Counted from the stretch's first letter, positions 23,872-32,778 are shown. The stretch: 60,599 bases of DNA from an uncultured Oscillospiraceae bacterium (GCA_910577525.1 CAJTLI010000016.1:1-60599), one strand, 5' to 3'. Notes: a model not told the origin generated them from the sequence alone. A program made the numbers and translations.

Positions 23872-26383
23872 TCAGCCCAGCAAATAGCTGTAGTTCTCAT
23901 ACACCGCGCAGATCAATTTGCGCAGGGGATTGTACAATCCGCAGGCGGGGTCGGACACGTCGTACTCCCTGACCTCGCCGCCCAGCCGCACCAGGGTCTT
24001 GTCCCCGTCCAGCCGGAGGAAGCCCTGGTTCTCGCTGTTCTCGAAATCCTCCCGTCTCCAGAACAGGGTGAACTTGTCTTTGTAAGGGGCGCTGTCGTAG
24101 GGGCAGAACACCGCGCAGTTGCCGCACTCGTTACACATGCCGTCCACGTGGATGATCTGCCGCTGGCGCATCCCCTCCACCCGGACGGCCACATTGGCCC
24201 GGTTGGGGCACACCTCGGTACAGGTCTCGCACACAGTGGCGCAGCCAAGGCAGCGGATTTCATCACAGGAGGCGCAGTCGGTACACACCTCCCCCCGCCT
24301 GGACAGCGGGGCGGCGTAGTCCGGGTTCACGTTCCTGTCCGCGAAGGCGTCCGTGTCGAAGTCCTGGATGGCCTGAGCGGCCTTCATGGCCCCGGCGACG
24401 GCCTCCACCACGGTGGCGGGGCCGGTCTGCTCGTCGCCCACCACGTAAATCCCCTTCACGCTGGACTCCATTGTCTCCCAGTTTACCACAGCGCGGCCCC
24501 GGCTGTCCACCTCCAGGCCGTTGGCGGCGTAGAGGGCGGTGTCCACCTTCTCGCCCACGGCGGCGATCACCGTGCCGGCGGGCACCTCCACGGTTTTGCC
24601 CGTGTCCACCGGGGAGCGCCGCCCCGAGGCGTCGGGGGCGCCCAGCTCCATCACCCGGCAGGTGAGGGTTCCGTCCCTGACGCCCACGGGGGAGAGCAGC
24701 TCCCTAAACTCCACGCCGTCCGCCAGGGCCAGCTCCAGCTCCTCCTGGTCGGCGGGCATATAGCGTTTCGTGCGGCGGTACACCAGGGACACCCGCTTCA
24801 CGCCGGGGATGCGTTTTGCGGCCCGGGCGGCGTCCATGGCGGTATTGCCGCCGCCGATGACCACCACATTCTCCCCCAGCTTCAGGGTGTCCGGGGCCTT
24901 CTTCGCCGCCTCCAGGAAGGAGAGCACGTTGAACTCCTCGCCGTACTCCAAGCCAGCGGAGCCGTGCTGCCAGGCCCCGGTAGCCACGATCACATGGCCG
25001 AACTGTCCGCGCAGGGCCTGGAGATCCCCGATCCGGGTGTTCAGCCGCACCTTTACCCCCATGGCCTCCATCAGGCGTACGTCGTTGTCGATGGCCTCGT
25101 GGGGAATGCGGAACTCGGGGATGACATGACGGACGATGCCGCCCAGGGAATCCTTGGCCTCGAAGAGGGTCACGTCCACCCCGGCCCGGCCCAGGAAGAA
25201 GGCCGCCGCCATGCCCGCCGGGCCGCCGCCCACCACGGCTGCCTTTTTGCCGCTGACGGAAGCTCCCGGCTTCAGCTTGGGCAGCAGGGAGGTGAAGCCG
25301 CCCTTTGCCGCCTTCAGCTTCTGGCCCCGGATATACACGCTCTCGTCGTAGGCGTTCCTCATGCACTTGTCCTGGCAGCGGTGGGAGCAGATGGTGCCGG
25401 TGATGAAGGGCAGGGGGTTGCGCCGGGTGATGATGTCCAGGGCCTCCTCGTATTTGCCCGCGTTCACCGCCATGAGATAGGCGGGGATGTCCTGGTGGAT
25501 GGGGCAGCTCTCCCGGCAGGGGGCCTGGAAGCAGTCCATCAGCGGCACCTTCTTGTCCGTTTTGCGGCTGGGGATGGGCTTGACGGGCTTGCGCCAGTGG
25601 CCGTCGCCGGGAATGGCCTCCACCAGCGCCGCCACCCTGGCCTCATCCACCCCCTGCCAGGGCCCATAGCCGATGTCCGCCAGCAGGCCGGCGATCTGGC
25701 TGAACCGCTGATAGCCGCCGGGCTTGAGCACGGTGGTGGCCATGGTGACGGGCCAGATGCCCGCGTCGAACAGCCCCCGGATGGAGGCGGCGTCCGCCCC
25801 GCCGGAGTAGGAGATCCGCAGCTTGCCGCCGAACTCTTTCGCCAGCATCCCCGCCAGGGAGAGGGACAGGGGGTACAGGGACCGGCCCGACATATACATC
25901 TCGTTGGAGGGCAGCTCGTTTGCCGCCACGTCCACCGGGAAGGTGTTGGTGATCTTCACGCCGAAGGCCAGGCCCTTCCCATCGCACAGCTCCTGGAGCC
26001 GCCGGAACATGGGAACGGCGTCCGCCCACTGGAGGTCCTCTTTGAAGTGGTGGTCGTCGAAGGCGATGTAGTCATAGCCCAGGCCGTCCAGGGTCTTGCG
26101 GGCGAACTCGTAGCCCAAGAGGGTGGGATTGCACTTGATATTAGGTGTTCAGCCCCTTTTCGGTGATGAGATAGGTGGCGATGATGTTCTGGGCCAGCTG
26201 GGTGTGGGGGCCGGCGGCGGGGCCGAAGGGGGTTTCAATCTGTTCTCCAAAGATGGGCAGGGCCCTGCCGTCCCCCCGGCGCACCAGCTTGGACACGCCG
26301 AAGATACTGCCCTGGGTATGATATTCGGTGAGCGCCCTGTCCATCAGCTGGGCGAAGGGCATGGGCCGCATGATGTCGCTCAT
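23872..26383 (-). pseudogene. ygfK: YgfK-type flavin / iron-sulfur oxidoreductase, internally deleted and frameshifted
   Basis: Family members have about 1000 aa (E. coli YgfK 1032); here about 835 codons remain. An N-terminal frame (ATG 26383, stop 26141) runs MPFAQLMDRALTEYH to GPHTQLAQNIIA and then jumps to TYLITEKGLNT, which belongs roughly 195 residues later. It then stops at TAA. The rest resumes one base out of frame at KCNPTLLGYEFARKTLDG and is open to the end: GltD-like FAD domain (VVGGGPAGMAAAFFLG), NAD(P) site (VVIGGGNTAMDAAR), and C-terminal 4Fe-4S motifs (CNECGNCAVFCPYDSAPY). It probably passes electrons for XdhD. The deleted part is the dihydroorotate dehydrogenase-like barrel. 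Confidence 0.8.
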
Positions 26384-26398
26384 TGTGATGTTCCTCCT

Positions 26399-27739
26399 TT
26401 AATAGCTCCTGTGGTTCAGCTCGCCCCACAGCTTTTTGGACTGCTCCAGGGTCCAAGCGTTGATCCTGTCCTCGTCGATGCCCACGAATTCCCGGTCCTT
26501 GTACACCACCCTGCCGTTGATGATGGTGGTGCGGCAGTTCTTGCCCATCATGCCGAAGAGCATATGGCCGTCGATGTTGTCCGCCCCGAAGGGGGTGAAG
26601 GGCTTGTAGTCCATGACGATCACGTCCGCCGCCGCGCCGGGCTCCAGCACCCCCAGGGGCTTTTGGAAGTACCGGGCGCAGATGGCGGGGTTGTTGCGGA
26701 ACAGCATCCCCATGGCCTCGCACCAGCCCGCGTTGGGGTCGCAGGCGTTGTGGCGCTGCATGGGCAGCAGCACCTTCAGGGATTCCAGCATGTCGTGGGT
26801 GTAGGCGTCGGTGCCCAGGCCGATGAGGATGCCCTTCTCGAACAGCTTCAGCACCGGGGAGCAGCCCACCGCGTTGCCCATGTTGGACTCCGGGTTGTGG
26901 CACACCATGGTGTTGGTCTCCTTGATGATGTCCATCTCCGCCGGGGAGATGTGGATGCAGTGGCCCAGCATGGTCTTTTCCCCCAGGATGCCGTTGTACA
27001 GCAGGCGGTTGACGGGGCGGCAGCCATAGCGGTTCAGGGAGTCGTACACGTCGTTCATGCCCTCGGCCACGTGGATGTGGAAGCCGGTCATGCCGTCGTT
27101 GGCCTTCACCATCTCCTCAAAGGTCTTATCCGAGATGGTAAACAGGGCGTGGCCGCCGAACATGGCCTTGATCATGTCGCTGTCCTCGTTTTTGGCCCAG
27201 CGGGCGAAGTCGGCGTTCTCCCGGATAGACTGGGCACACTTCTCCGCCCCGTCCCGCTCGGACACCTCGTAGCACAGGCAGGCCCGCATCCCCAGCTCCC
27301 GGCACACGTCCTTGATGGCGAACAGGGAGCCGGGGATCTCGCCGAAGGAGGCGTGGTGGTCGAAGATGGTGGTGACGCCGTCCCGGATGCAGTCCAGCAC
27401 CGTGGCGTAGGCGCAGGCCCTGGTGCCGTCCAGGGTGAGGTGGCGGTCGATGTTCCACCACTGGCCGTCCAGCACCTCGAAAAAGTTTTTGGGGCTGTAG
27501 CCGTCGATGGCCAGGCCCCGGGCCAGGCCGGAGTAGATGTGAGTGTGGACGTTGATGAGGCCGGGCATGATGACCCCGCCCCTGGCGTCCACAAACTCCG
27601 CCTGGGGGTATTTGGCCCGCATGGCCTCCAGGGGGCCGGTCTCCCGGACGGTATCGCCGTCCAGCGCCACCGCCCCGTCTTCCAGATAGGGGTTCGTGTC
27701 GCTCCGGGTGATGAGTTTTCCGTTTCCGACGAGCAGCAT
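26399..27739 (-). CDS. ssnA: SsnA-type aminohydrolase
   Basis: A 446-aa amidohydrolase-superfamily enzyme of the guanine / chlorohydrolase type. Metal-binding residues are in PGLINVHTHIYSGLARG (HxH), FHIHVAEG, LGHCIHI, and LGTDAYTHD (the Asp). The C-terminal beta domain has EPGAAADVIVMDY. The length matches E. coli SsnA. In purine-degradation clusters SsnA is linked to XdhD and YgfK; it presumably deaminates or opens a purine-derived ring. It starts the second catabolic operon, with GGAGGGAG 5 nt before its ATG, and the next gene starts 15 nt after its stop. Unlike ygfK downstream, it is intact. Confidence 0.9.
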   Translation of the reverse strand: MLLVGNGKLITRSDTNPYLEDGAVALDGDTVRETGPLEAMRAKYPQAEFVDARGGVIMPGLINVHTHIYSGLARGLAIDGYSPKNFFEVLDGQWWNIDRHLTLDGTRACAYATVLDCIRDGVTTIFDHHASFGEIPGSLFAIKDVCRELGMRACLCYEVSERDGAEKCAQSIRENADFARWAKNEDSDMIKAMFGGHALFTISDKTFEEMVKANDGMTGFHIHVAEGMNDVYDSLNRYGCRPVNRLLYNGILGEKTMLGHCIHISPAEMDIIKETNTMVCHNPESNMGNAVGCSPVLKLFEKGILIGLGTDAYTHDMLESLKVLLPMQRHNACDPNAGWCEAMGMLFRNNPAICARYFQKPLGVLEPGAAADVIVMDYKPFTPFGADNIDGHMLFGMMGKNCRTTIINGRVVYKDREFVGIDEDRINAWTLEQSKKLWGELNHRSY

Positions 27740-27791
27740 GGTTCTCCCTCCGTTGTATCATCAAAATATTTTTTTGGTCAGATGTTCTTTC

Positions 27792-27820
27792 TTGTAAGGG
27801 TGGGGATTTCATGTTATACT
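27792..27820 (+). promoter_or_regulatory. Promoter of the YheO-type regulator gene
   Basis: TTGTAA and TATACT with 17-bp spacing, 31 nt upstream of the GTG. It shares a 112-bp divergent spacer with ssnA, where the regulator probably also binds. The A/T-rich block TATACTATATCATAA is the only obvious candidate operator region. Confidence 0.6.
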
Positions 27821-27851
27821 ATATCATAATTCTCAACAATGAGGTGATCCC

Positions 27852-28505
27852 GTGAACGCGTCCATGATTCAATTCCTGTTCCGGCTAGCCAAGGCCCTGG
27901 CCGCCCAGTTCGGCCCCAGCTGCGAGGTGGTCATCCACGACCTTCAGTCCAACGATCCGGACAGCTCCATTGTGGCCATCGAAAACGGCCATGTCTCCGG
28001 CCGCAAGGTGGGGGACGGCCCCTCCCATGTGGTGCTGGAGGCGCTGAGCGGCGGCGGAATCCCCGAGGACCGGCTGAGCTGCCTGACCAAGACCGCCGAC
28101 GGCAAGACGCTGAAGTCCACCACCGTCTACATCCGGGACGAGGACCGGGCGCCCATCGGCATTTTCTCCATCAACTACGACATCACCCTGATGCTGGCCA
28201 TGGAGGAGAGCCTGCGGCAGTTCACCGCCACCGCCTCCGAGCAGGCCGAGACCTCCCCGGAGCCCATCGCCCAGAACGTGTCCGACCTGCTGGACGAGCT
28301 CATCGAGCAGAGCGTAAAGCGGGTGGGCAAGCCGGTGGCCCTCATGACCAAAGAGGAGAAGGTGAAGGCCATCGGGTTCCTCAACGACACCGGGGCCTTC
28401 CTCATCACCAAGTCCGGGGGACGGGTGTGCAAGTACTTCGGTATCTCCAAGTACACGCTCTACAGCTATATGGAGGAGGCCAAGGCGGGAAAGGAGCAGG
28501 CGTAG
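27852..28505 (+). CDS. YheO-PAS / HTH transcriptional regulator (DauR-like)
   Basis: 217 aa. An N-terminal YheO-type PAS domain (about 5-125) has LAAQFGPSCEVVIHDL and the typical SSIVAIENGHVSGRKVGD loop, then YIRDEDRAPIGIFSINYDI. The C-terminal HTH_22 domain (about 155-217) ends with GRVCKYFGISKYTLYSYMEE. DauR of Pseudomonas, with this architecture, represses amino acid catabolism. Here the gene is divergent from ssnA and next to a purine permease, so it is the most likely purine-responsive regulator of the region. The ligand is unknown. The start is GTG with GAGGTGA 6 nt upstream. Confidence 0.85.
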   Translation: MNASMIQFLFRLAKALAAQFGPSCEVVIHDLQSNDPDSSIVAIENGHVSGRKVGDGPSHVVLEALSGGGIPEDRLSCLTKTADGKTLKSTTVYIRDEDRAPIGIFSINYDITLMLAMEESLRQFTATASEQAETSPEPIAQNVSDLLDELIEQSVKRVGKPVALMTKEEKVKAIGFLNDTGAFLITKSGGRVCKYFGISKYTLYSYMEEAKAGKEQA

Positions 28506-28517
28506 CATCATCCGGGG

Positions 28518-28548
28518 CCGGGCCGGCGGAAGCGCCGGCCCGGTTTTT
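28518..28548 (+). terminator. Intrinsic terminator after the YheO-type regulator
   Basis: An 11-bp perfect stem (CCGGGCCGGCG / CGCCGGCCCGG), 4-nt loop and five T. The convergent permease gene ends 6 nt beyond. Confidence 0.85.
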
Positions 28549-28553
28549 CATGC

Positions 28554-29576
28554 TTACGCCTCAGGCTTGGCGGCCTGGTCCCGGGGCAGCAGCAGGTTGA
28601 GCAGAATGGCCACGATGGCCGTGACCACGATGGGGGAGGAGCCGAACACCGTATGGACCCAGGTGGGGAAGCCGGGGCCCTGGAGTGCGCCCGCCACCTG
28701 AGTGATGCCCACGCCCAGGGCCCCGGACAGCCCCACCACCGCGCTGGAGCGCATGGAAAAGTGGTCGGAGGTAATCATGCGGATGCCGGTCATGGTGATG
28801 GTGGCAAACACGGAGATGGTGGCCCCGCCGATGACCGCCTGAGGAATGGTGGTGAGGATGGCGGACAGCTTGGGCACCAGCCCCGCCGCCAGCAGAATTA
28901 CGGAGGCAAAGGCGAACACCGCCTTGTTGATGGCCTTGTTGACGGTGACGATGCCCACGTTCTGGCTGTAGGTGGCGGCGGACAGGCCCCCGAACAGGGC
29001 CCCCAGAATAGACACCACGCCCTGGGCCACGATGCCGCCGGACAGCTCCCTCTCGGTGGGCATGCGGTCCATGCCGCCCATGGTGGTGGAGGACAGGTTG
29101 CCGATGGTCTGCACTGCGTTGATGACGTACACCACCGCCAGGGAGATGCAGGCGCTGGCCTCGAACTTCACGCCGAAGCGGAGCGGAGCCGCCAGCTGGA
29201 ACCAGCCCGCCGGGGCCACGGCGGAAAAGTCCACCATGCCCAGACACAGGGCCATCACATAGCCCACGATCATGCCCCACAGAATGGCGTCCAGCTTCAA
29301 AACGCCCTTGCCGAAGTTCTGGAGGACCACCACGGTCAGCGTGCCCAGGGCGGTGACGATGAGGGACACCTGTATGAGCAGGGGCCGGTCGCCGTCGGAG
29401 AGATTGCAGGTGTTGGCCACCATGATGGCCGGGGTGATGATGCCCACAATGGCGGCCACCACGTGCTGGAGACCCAGCGGGGCCAGCTGGCCGGGGGCGG
29501 GAATACCGTCCAGAGAGAAGACGGAGGCCGGAGTTTCGGGCGGGATTTCAAAGAAGAAACTGCGCCGGGCCGCCAA
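28554..29576 (-). pseudogene. NCS2-family purine (xanthine / uric acid) permease with internal deletion
   Basis: A 340-aa frame; NCS2 carriers have about 430-460 aa. The N-terminal part (FSLDGIPAPGQLAPLGLQHVVAAIVGIITPAI) is typical up to LIQVSLIVTALGTLT. It then jumps to VVVLQNFGKGVLKLDAILWGMIVGY, which normally lies after transmembrane helix 6 or 7. The region with the substrate-binding GTSFAF signature and several helices (roughly 110-130 residues) is missing, in frame. The remainder is normal: TMGGMDRMPTERELSGG, SQNVGIVTVNKAINKA and FATITMTGIRM. The start is uncertain; TTG at 29576 is used because no good SD is seen. Probably inactive, or an assembly collapse at about 29325-29345. Context suggests it imported the purine. 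Confidence 0.75.
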
Positions 29577-29637
29577 AATCTGGCCCCAGTTTTTATGGGG
29601 TTTCACAAAAGATTTGTATGACAGACAAAAAGTCAGG

Positions 29638-29691
29638 AAAAAAACAGCCGCCGGTCCGCCCACCCCAGAGGGGAGGGACAGACCGGCGGCT
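29638..29691 (-). terminator. Terminator after ridA
   Basis: A long GC stem (AGCCGCCGGTC...GACCGGCGGCT, with an inner mismatch loop) followed on the minus strand by GTTTTTTT. It lies 52 nt past the ridA stop. Confidence 0.8.
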
Positions 29692-29743
29692 TCGTCACAC
29701 CGCTGGAGGGAGAGCTTTCGTATCCGGCTGTGAATACATGCCC

Positions 29744-30118
29744 TTATTTGACGGCTACGGCCTCGATTTCGAACAGGGCCCCCTTGGGCAGGGCGGCCAC
29801 CTGAACGCAGGAGCGGGCGGGGGCCTCGCCGGGGAAGTACTTGGCGTAGATGGTGTTGATGGCGGCAAAGTCGTTGATATCCGCCAGGAACACGGTGGTC
29901 TTGACCACATCGGCGCAGCTCATCCCAGCGGCGGTCAGCACGGCGGACAGGTTGTCCAGGGCCTGGGCGGCCTGAGCCTCCACGCCCTCGGGCAGGGCTC
30001 CGGTGGCGGGGATCAGCCCCAGCTGGCCGGAGGTGTACAGCGTGCTGCCCGCCAGCTTGGCGTGGCAATAGGGCCCCACGGCGGCGGGGGCGTTGGGGGC
30101 GGTGATGGTCTGGTTCAT
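29744..30118 (-). CDS. ridA: RidA family (YjgF/YER057c/UK114) enamine/imine deaminase
   Basis: A 124-aa protein matching RidA across its length: PNAPAAVGPYCHAKLAGSTLYTSGQLGL, then the MSCADVVKTTVFLADINDF segment, and the catalytic-site arginine in PGEAPARSCVQVAALPKGALFEIEAVAV. It hydrolyses 2-aminoacrylate and related imines. Diaminopropionate ammonia-lyase (YgeX) releases such an intermediate, so its place beside a purine permease and the catabolic cluster makes sense as a detoxifier. The ATG at 30118 follows GGAGG. It has its own promoter and terminator and so is transcribed alone. Confidence 0.9.
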   Translation of the reverse strand: MNQTITAPNAPAAVGPYCHAKLAGSTLYTSGQLGLIPATGALPEGVEAQAAQALDNLSAVLTAAGMSCADVVKTTVFLADINDFAAINTIYAKYFPGEAPARSCVQVAALPKGALFEIEAVAVK

Positions 30119-30151
30119 GGAACGTCCTCCTTTCAAAAAACAGATGTTACT

Positions 30152-30179
30152 ATTATACTGCGCCGTCCGAAAAAATCAA
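30152..30179 (-). promoter_or_regulatory. Promoter of ridA
   Basis: TTGATT and a perfect TATAAT, 16 bp apart, on the minus strand, 34 nt before the ridA start. The ssnA and ridA leaders do not share an obvious motif. Confidence 0.75.
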
Positions 30180-30327
30180 TAGGGACAGGCGCCGTTTGAA
30201 AATTGGCAGGACGCCCAGCGGCGAGGAATTTTTTTGCCGGGCGAAGCCGGTTTAGGGTACGGCTTCCCCGGCGGGCGCCCGGAGGTTTTGGAACAAAGTA
30301 CCAGTCCCAGGCAGTCCGATCTGTGTA

Positions 30328-30356
30328 TTGCATTTTTTTCAAAGCCGTGATACAAT
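30328..30356 (+). promoter_or_regulatory. Promoter of the V4R / GGDEF operon
   Basis: TTGCAT and TACAAT with 17-bp spacing, 64 nt upstream of the ATG at 30421. The leader contains the palindrome TTTCCATTTAAATGGAAGA around 30372-30390. Confidence 0.65.
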
Positions 30357-30420
30357 AAGCGCGTCTATTATTTCCATTTAAATGGAAGATGGCAAGATGT
30401 CATAAAACGAGGGGAATTTC

Positions 30421-30957
30421 ATGGAATACGGCGAATTTTCACCGGGCGGAGACAATATGATACCCGCCGCCTGCGCTGAGGTCCGGGAGAACGGACGGGA
30501 AAATCTGGGCGGAGATCTGCCTGTGGCGGTGTACCGCCTCCTGGAATATTCTTTCAGGGAGGAGCTGGCCGGGCGCTTCGGAAAGGACGTGCAGGTCGAG
30601 GTCTTCCGGGGCGCGGGATACCGGGCGGGCGTTTTCTTCGCCCAGTACTATCTGAACCTCACCCTGGGGCCGTCCGAATTCATCGCCCAGCTCCAGCGCA
30701 GGCTGGAGGAGATGCGCATCGGCGTGCTCCGGGTGGAGGAGACGGAGGAGGATACGGGAAGGATGGTCCTCACCATGGCGGAAGACGCGGACTGCTCCGG
30801 CCTGCCCGCCCTGGGGGAGACCGTGTGCAACTACGACGAGGGATTCCTGGCCGGGATTCTCTCCACCTACACCAAAAAACCCTACACCGCGGTGGAGGTG
30901 GACTGCTGGGCCACCGGGGATCGGGTGTGCCGCTTCCGGGCGGAAGTACAACAATAA
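30421..30957 (+). CDS. V4R-domain sensor protein
   Basis: 178 aa. The C-terminal two thirds match the 4-vinyl reductase (V4R) small-molecule-binding domain: VYRLLEYSFREELAGRFG near residue 45, VFFAQYYLNL, and the closing CNYDEGFLAGILSTY, YTAVEVDCWATGDRVCRF. The cysteines and the final GDRVCRF are classic V4R features, thought to bind hydrophobic ligands or metals. There is no effector domain; the next gene, 18 nt downstream, encodes a degenerate GGDEF protein, so the two probably form a sensor-output pair. The ligand is unknown. It is preceded by its own promoter and GAGGGG SD. Confidence 0.75.
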   Translation: MEYGEFSPGGDNMIPAACAEVRENGRENLGGDLPVAVYRLLEYSFREELAGRFGKDVQVEVFRGAGYRAGVFFAQYYLNLTLGPSEFIAQLQRRLEEMRIGVLRVEETEEDTGRMVLTMAEDADCSGLPALGETVCNYDEGFLAGILSTYTKKPYTAVEVDCWATGDRVCRFRAEVQQ

Positions 30958-30975
30958 AGAAGGGTATGTGGCCGA

Positions 30976-32322
30976 ATGATGCTGGAAGTCAATGAGATGG
31001 GCCTGCCGGAGCAGGGTCCGGCGGCGGACGCTCCGGAGGAGGCCCAGGTCCTGACCGTGGAGGAGAGCTGCGGCAGGCTGAGCCAATACTTACGGGATAT
31101 TCTGCGGGACGCAGAGCGGGCCCGGCTGGATGTGGACCGGCTCAGCGAACCCTGCCGGGCGCTTGGCCGGGAGCTGGAGGCTTTCCGGGATCTGGCGGCG
31201 GAGCTGGTGTCCTATTCCTCCCGCCTGTCCAAGGGCAATCTGTCCCAGGCCCTGCCGGACAGCGGAAGCTGCCTGTACAGCGGGCTGAAAAACCTCCACG
31301 CCAACCTGAAGCATCTCACCTGGCAGGCCAAGCAGGTGACAAAGGGAGATTACGCCCAGCACGTGGCCCACCTGGGGGAGTTCTCCGACGCCTTCAACGA
31401 CATGATCCGGCAGCTGCGGGAACGCGAGGTCCAGCTGAAGCAGGAGATTGTCCGGGCCCGGCGGCGGGCGGAGATCATCACCAGCTACACCGAAATGCTG
31501 GTGGAACTGCTGGACCAGCGGGAGGAGTGGCTGCTGGTGGTGGATCAGGAGAACCACGAGATCATCCACTGCAACAAGGGCCACCGGGACGGCAAGGGAA
31601 ACGCCGCCTACTGCGAAAAGTGCCGCCACCGCCTGCCCATCCAACACAGGCTGTTGGACTGGGCGGGGTCGGAGCGCTACCAGGTTTGGGAGGTGGAGGA
31701 GGAGAACAGCGCCGGGTGCTACCGGGTCATATCCTTCCCCATCGAGTGGCGGGAGCGGCCCTCCTTCGTCCACATCGTCATGGATGTCACCGCCGAGAAG
31801 ATGAACGCCCGCCACCTCAACGACGATATCTACCAGGACGCGGACACCGGCGTGCGCAACCGGCAGTTCCTGGACGAGTTTATGGGCCAGGTGCTCCGGG
31901 AGAAGCAGGACATCACCCTGTGCTATCTGGACCTGGAGGGCGTGGCCGACATCAACACCTCTTACGGACGAAAGGTAGGGGACGCCTACATTCAGAACTT
32001 TGTGGAGATCGTCCGGAAAAATTTCCGCAGCGGCGACACCTTCGCCCGTATCAAGGATGACAAGTTCTGCCTGATGCTCACCGGCAACGTGAAGCACCTG
32101 ATAGAGCGGAAGATGGACGAGATTCTCACCGCCTTCCAGCGGGACGACGACCGGGTGTTCAGCCACCGCTGCAATTTCCGGTACTGTATTCTGGAGGTGG
32201 AGGGGGAGTACAACGTGCTGTCCCTCGACAAATTGCTGGAGGAGGCGGAGTCCGCAGTCAAGCGCCAAAAGCGCAAGCAGCGGCGGAAAAACCGTGAGCC
32301 GGTGGATTTTGACATCTGGTAA
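30976..32322 (+). CDS. HAMP-like / PAS / degenerate GGDEF signalling protein
   Basis: 448 aa, no transmembrane helix. A helical, HAMP-like region (about 30-150, ending EFSDAFNDMIRQLREREVQLKQEIVRARR) leads by coiled coil to a PAS-like domain (about 175-275). That domain holds a cysteine cluster (CNKGH ... CEKCRHR) suggestive of a metal or redox site. The C-terminal GGDEF domain (about 285-435) is recognisable by DADTGVRNRQFLDEFM and DLEGVADINTSYGRKVGDAYI, but the active-site GGDEF reads KDDKF. It should not make c-di-GMP; it may bind nucleotide or act as a scaffold. It is co-transcribed with the V4R gene and ends at a strong terminator. Confidence 0.75.
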   Translation: MMLEVNEMGLPEQGPAADAPEEAQVLTVEESCGRLSQYLRDILRDAERARLDVDRLSEPCRALGRELEAFRDLAAELVSYSSRLSKGNLSQALPDSGSCLYSGLKNLHANLKHLTWQAKQVTKGDYAQHVAHLGEFSDAFNDMIRQLREREVQLKQEIVRARRRAEIITSYTEMLVELLDQREEWLLVVDQENHEIIHCNKGHRDGKGNAAYCEKCRHRLPIQHRLLDWAGSERYQVWEVEEENSAGCYRVISFPIEWRERPSFVHIVMDVTAEKMNARHLNDDIYQDADTGVRNRQFLDEFMGQVLREKQDITLCYLDLEGVADINTSYGRKVGDAYIQNFVEIVRKNFRSGDTFARIKDDKFCLMLTGNVKHLIERKMDEILTAFQRDDDRVFSHRCNFRYCILEVEGEYNVLSLDKLLEEAESAVKRQKRKQRRKNREPVDFDIW

Positions 32323-32330
32323 CAAAACAG

Positions 32331-32366
32331 CGGCGGGGCGTCCCAAACGGACGCCCCGCCGTTTTT
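32331..32366 (+). terminator. Intrinsic terminator after the GGDEF-like gene
   Basis: A 13-bp perfect stem (CGGCGGGGCGTCC and complement), 5-nt loop and five T. Confidence 0.9.
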
Positions 32367-32415
32367 CTGCTCAGGCCCTGTTTCCGCGGCCTCAATTCGC
32401 CGCCTGTGCGACTTT

Positions 32416-32778
32416 TCAGCCCAGCGCCTTTTTCAGCGCGGACAGCAGCGCCTCCCGGGTAAGCGGCTTGAACAGAACCCCCTGAGCACCGATGCCGTAC
32501 AGCTCCTGGAGCATATCCTCGTCCCCCAGGGACGAGATCATGATAACCCGGGCCTCGTCGTGCTCGTACATCAGCACCTGAGCCGCCTCCAGCCCGTCGA
32601 TGCCCGGCATGATGATGTCCATTGTCACCACGTCTGGCCGGACCTCATCATAGCGGGCGATGGCCTCTTCCCCATTCTGACAATAGGCGGCCACCTCGTA
32701 GTCGGTGCCCTCCAGCAGCTTGCAGATCTGGAACTCCACAATTCTGGAGTCGTCCACTACCATGAGCCTTTTCTTCAT
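32416..32778 (-). CDS. Stand-alone response regulator receiver (CheY-like)
   Basis: A 120-aa single receiver domain: acidic pair at Asp9/Asp10 (MVVDDS), phospho-acceptor Asp54 in TMDIIMPGIDG, the Ser/Thr switch in VIMISSLGD, and the conserved Lys in VLFKPLTREALLSALKK. There is no output domain. It is one gene away from FapA on the same strand and convergent with the GGDEF-like gene, so it may report to either, or to chemotaxis-like partners elsewhere. It is 60 nt downstream of the FapA stop, probably co-transcribed with it. Confidence 0.88.
   Translation of the reverse strand: MKKRLMVVDDSRIVEFQICKLLEGTDYEVAAYCQNGEEAIARYDEVRPDVVTMDIIMPGIDGLEAAQVLMYEHDEARVIMISSLGDEDMLQELYGIGAQGVLFKPLTREALLSALKKALG

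Noticed and set aside
29576..30068. Extension of the NCS2 permease frame through the ridA region
   Set aside because: It would run antiparallel in frame through ridA on the same strand and across its terminator; residues are low-complexity.
30133..30342. 69-aa minus-strand ORF upstream of ridA
   Set aside because: It covers the ridA promoter, has no SD and consists of Arg/Gly/Pro-rich residues; likely a translation of non-coding sequence.
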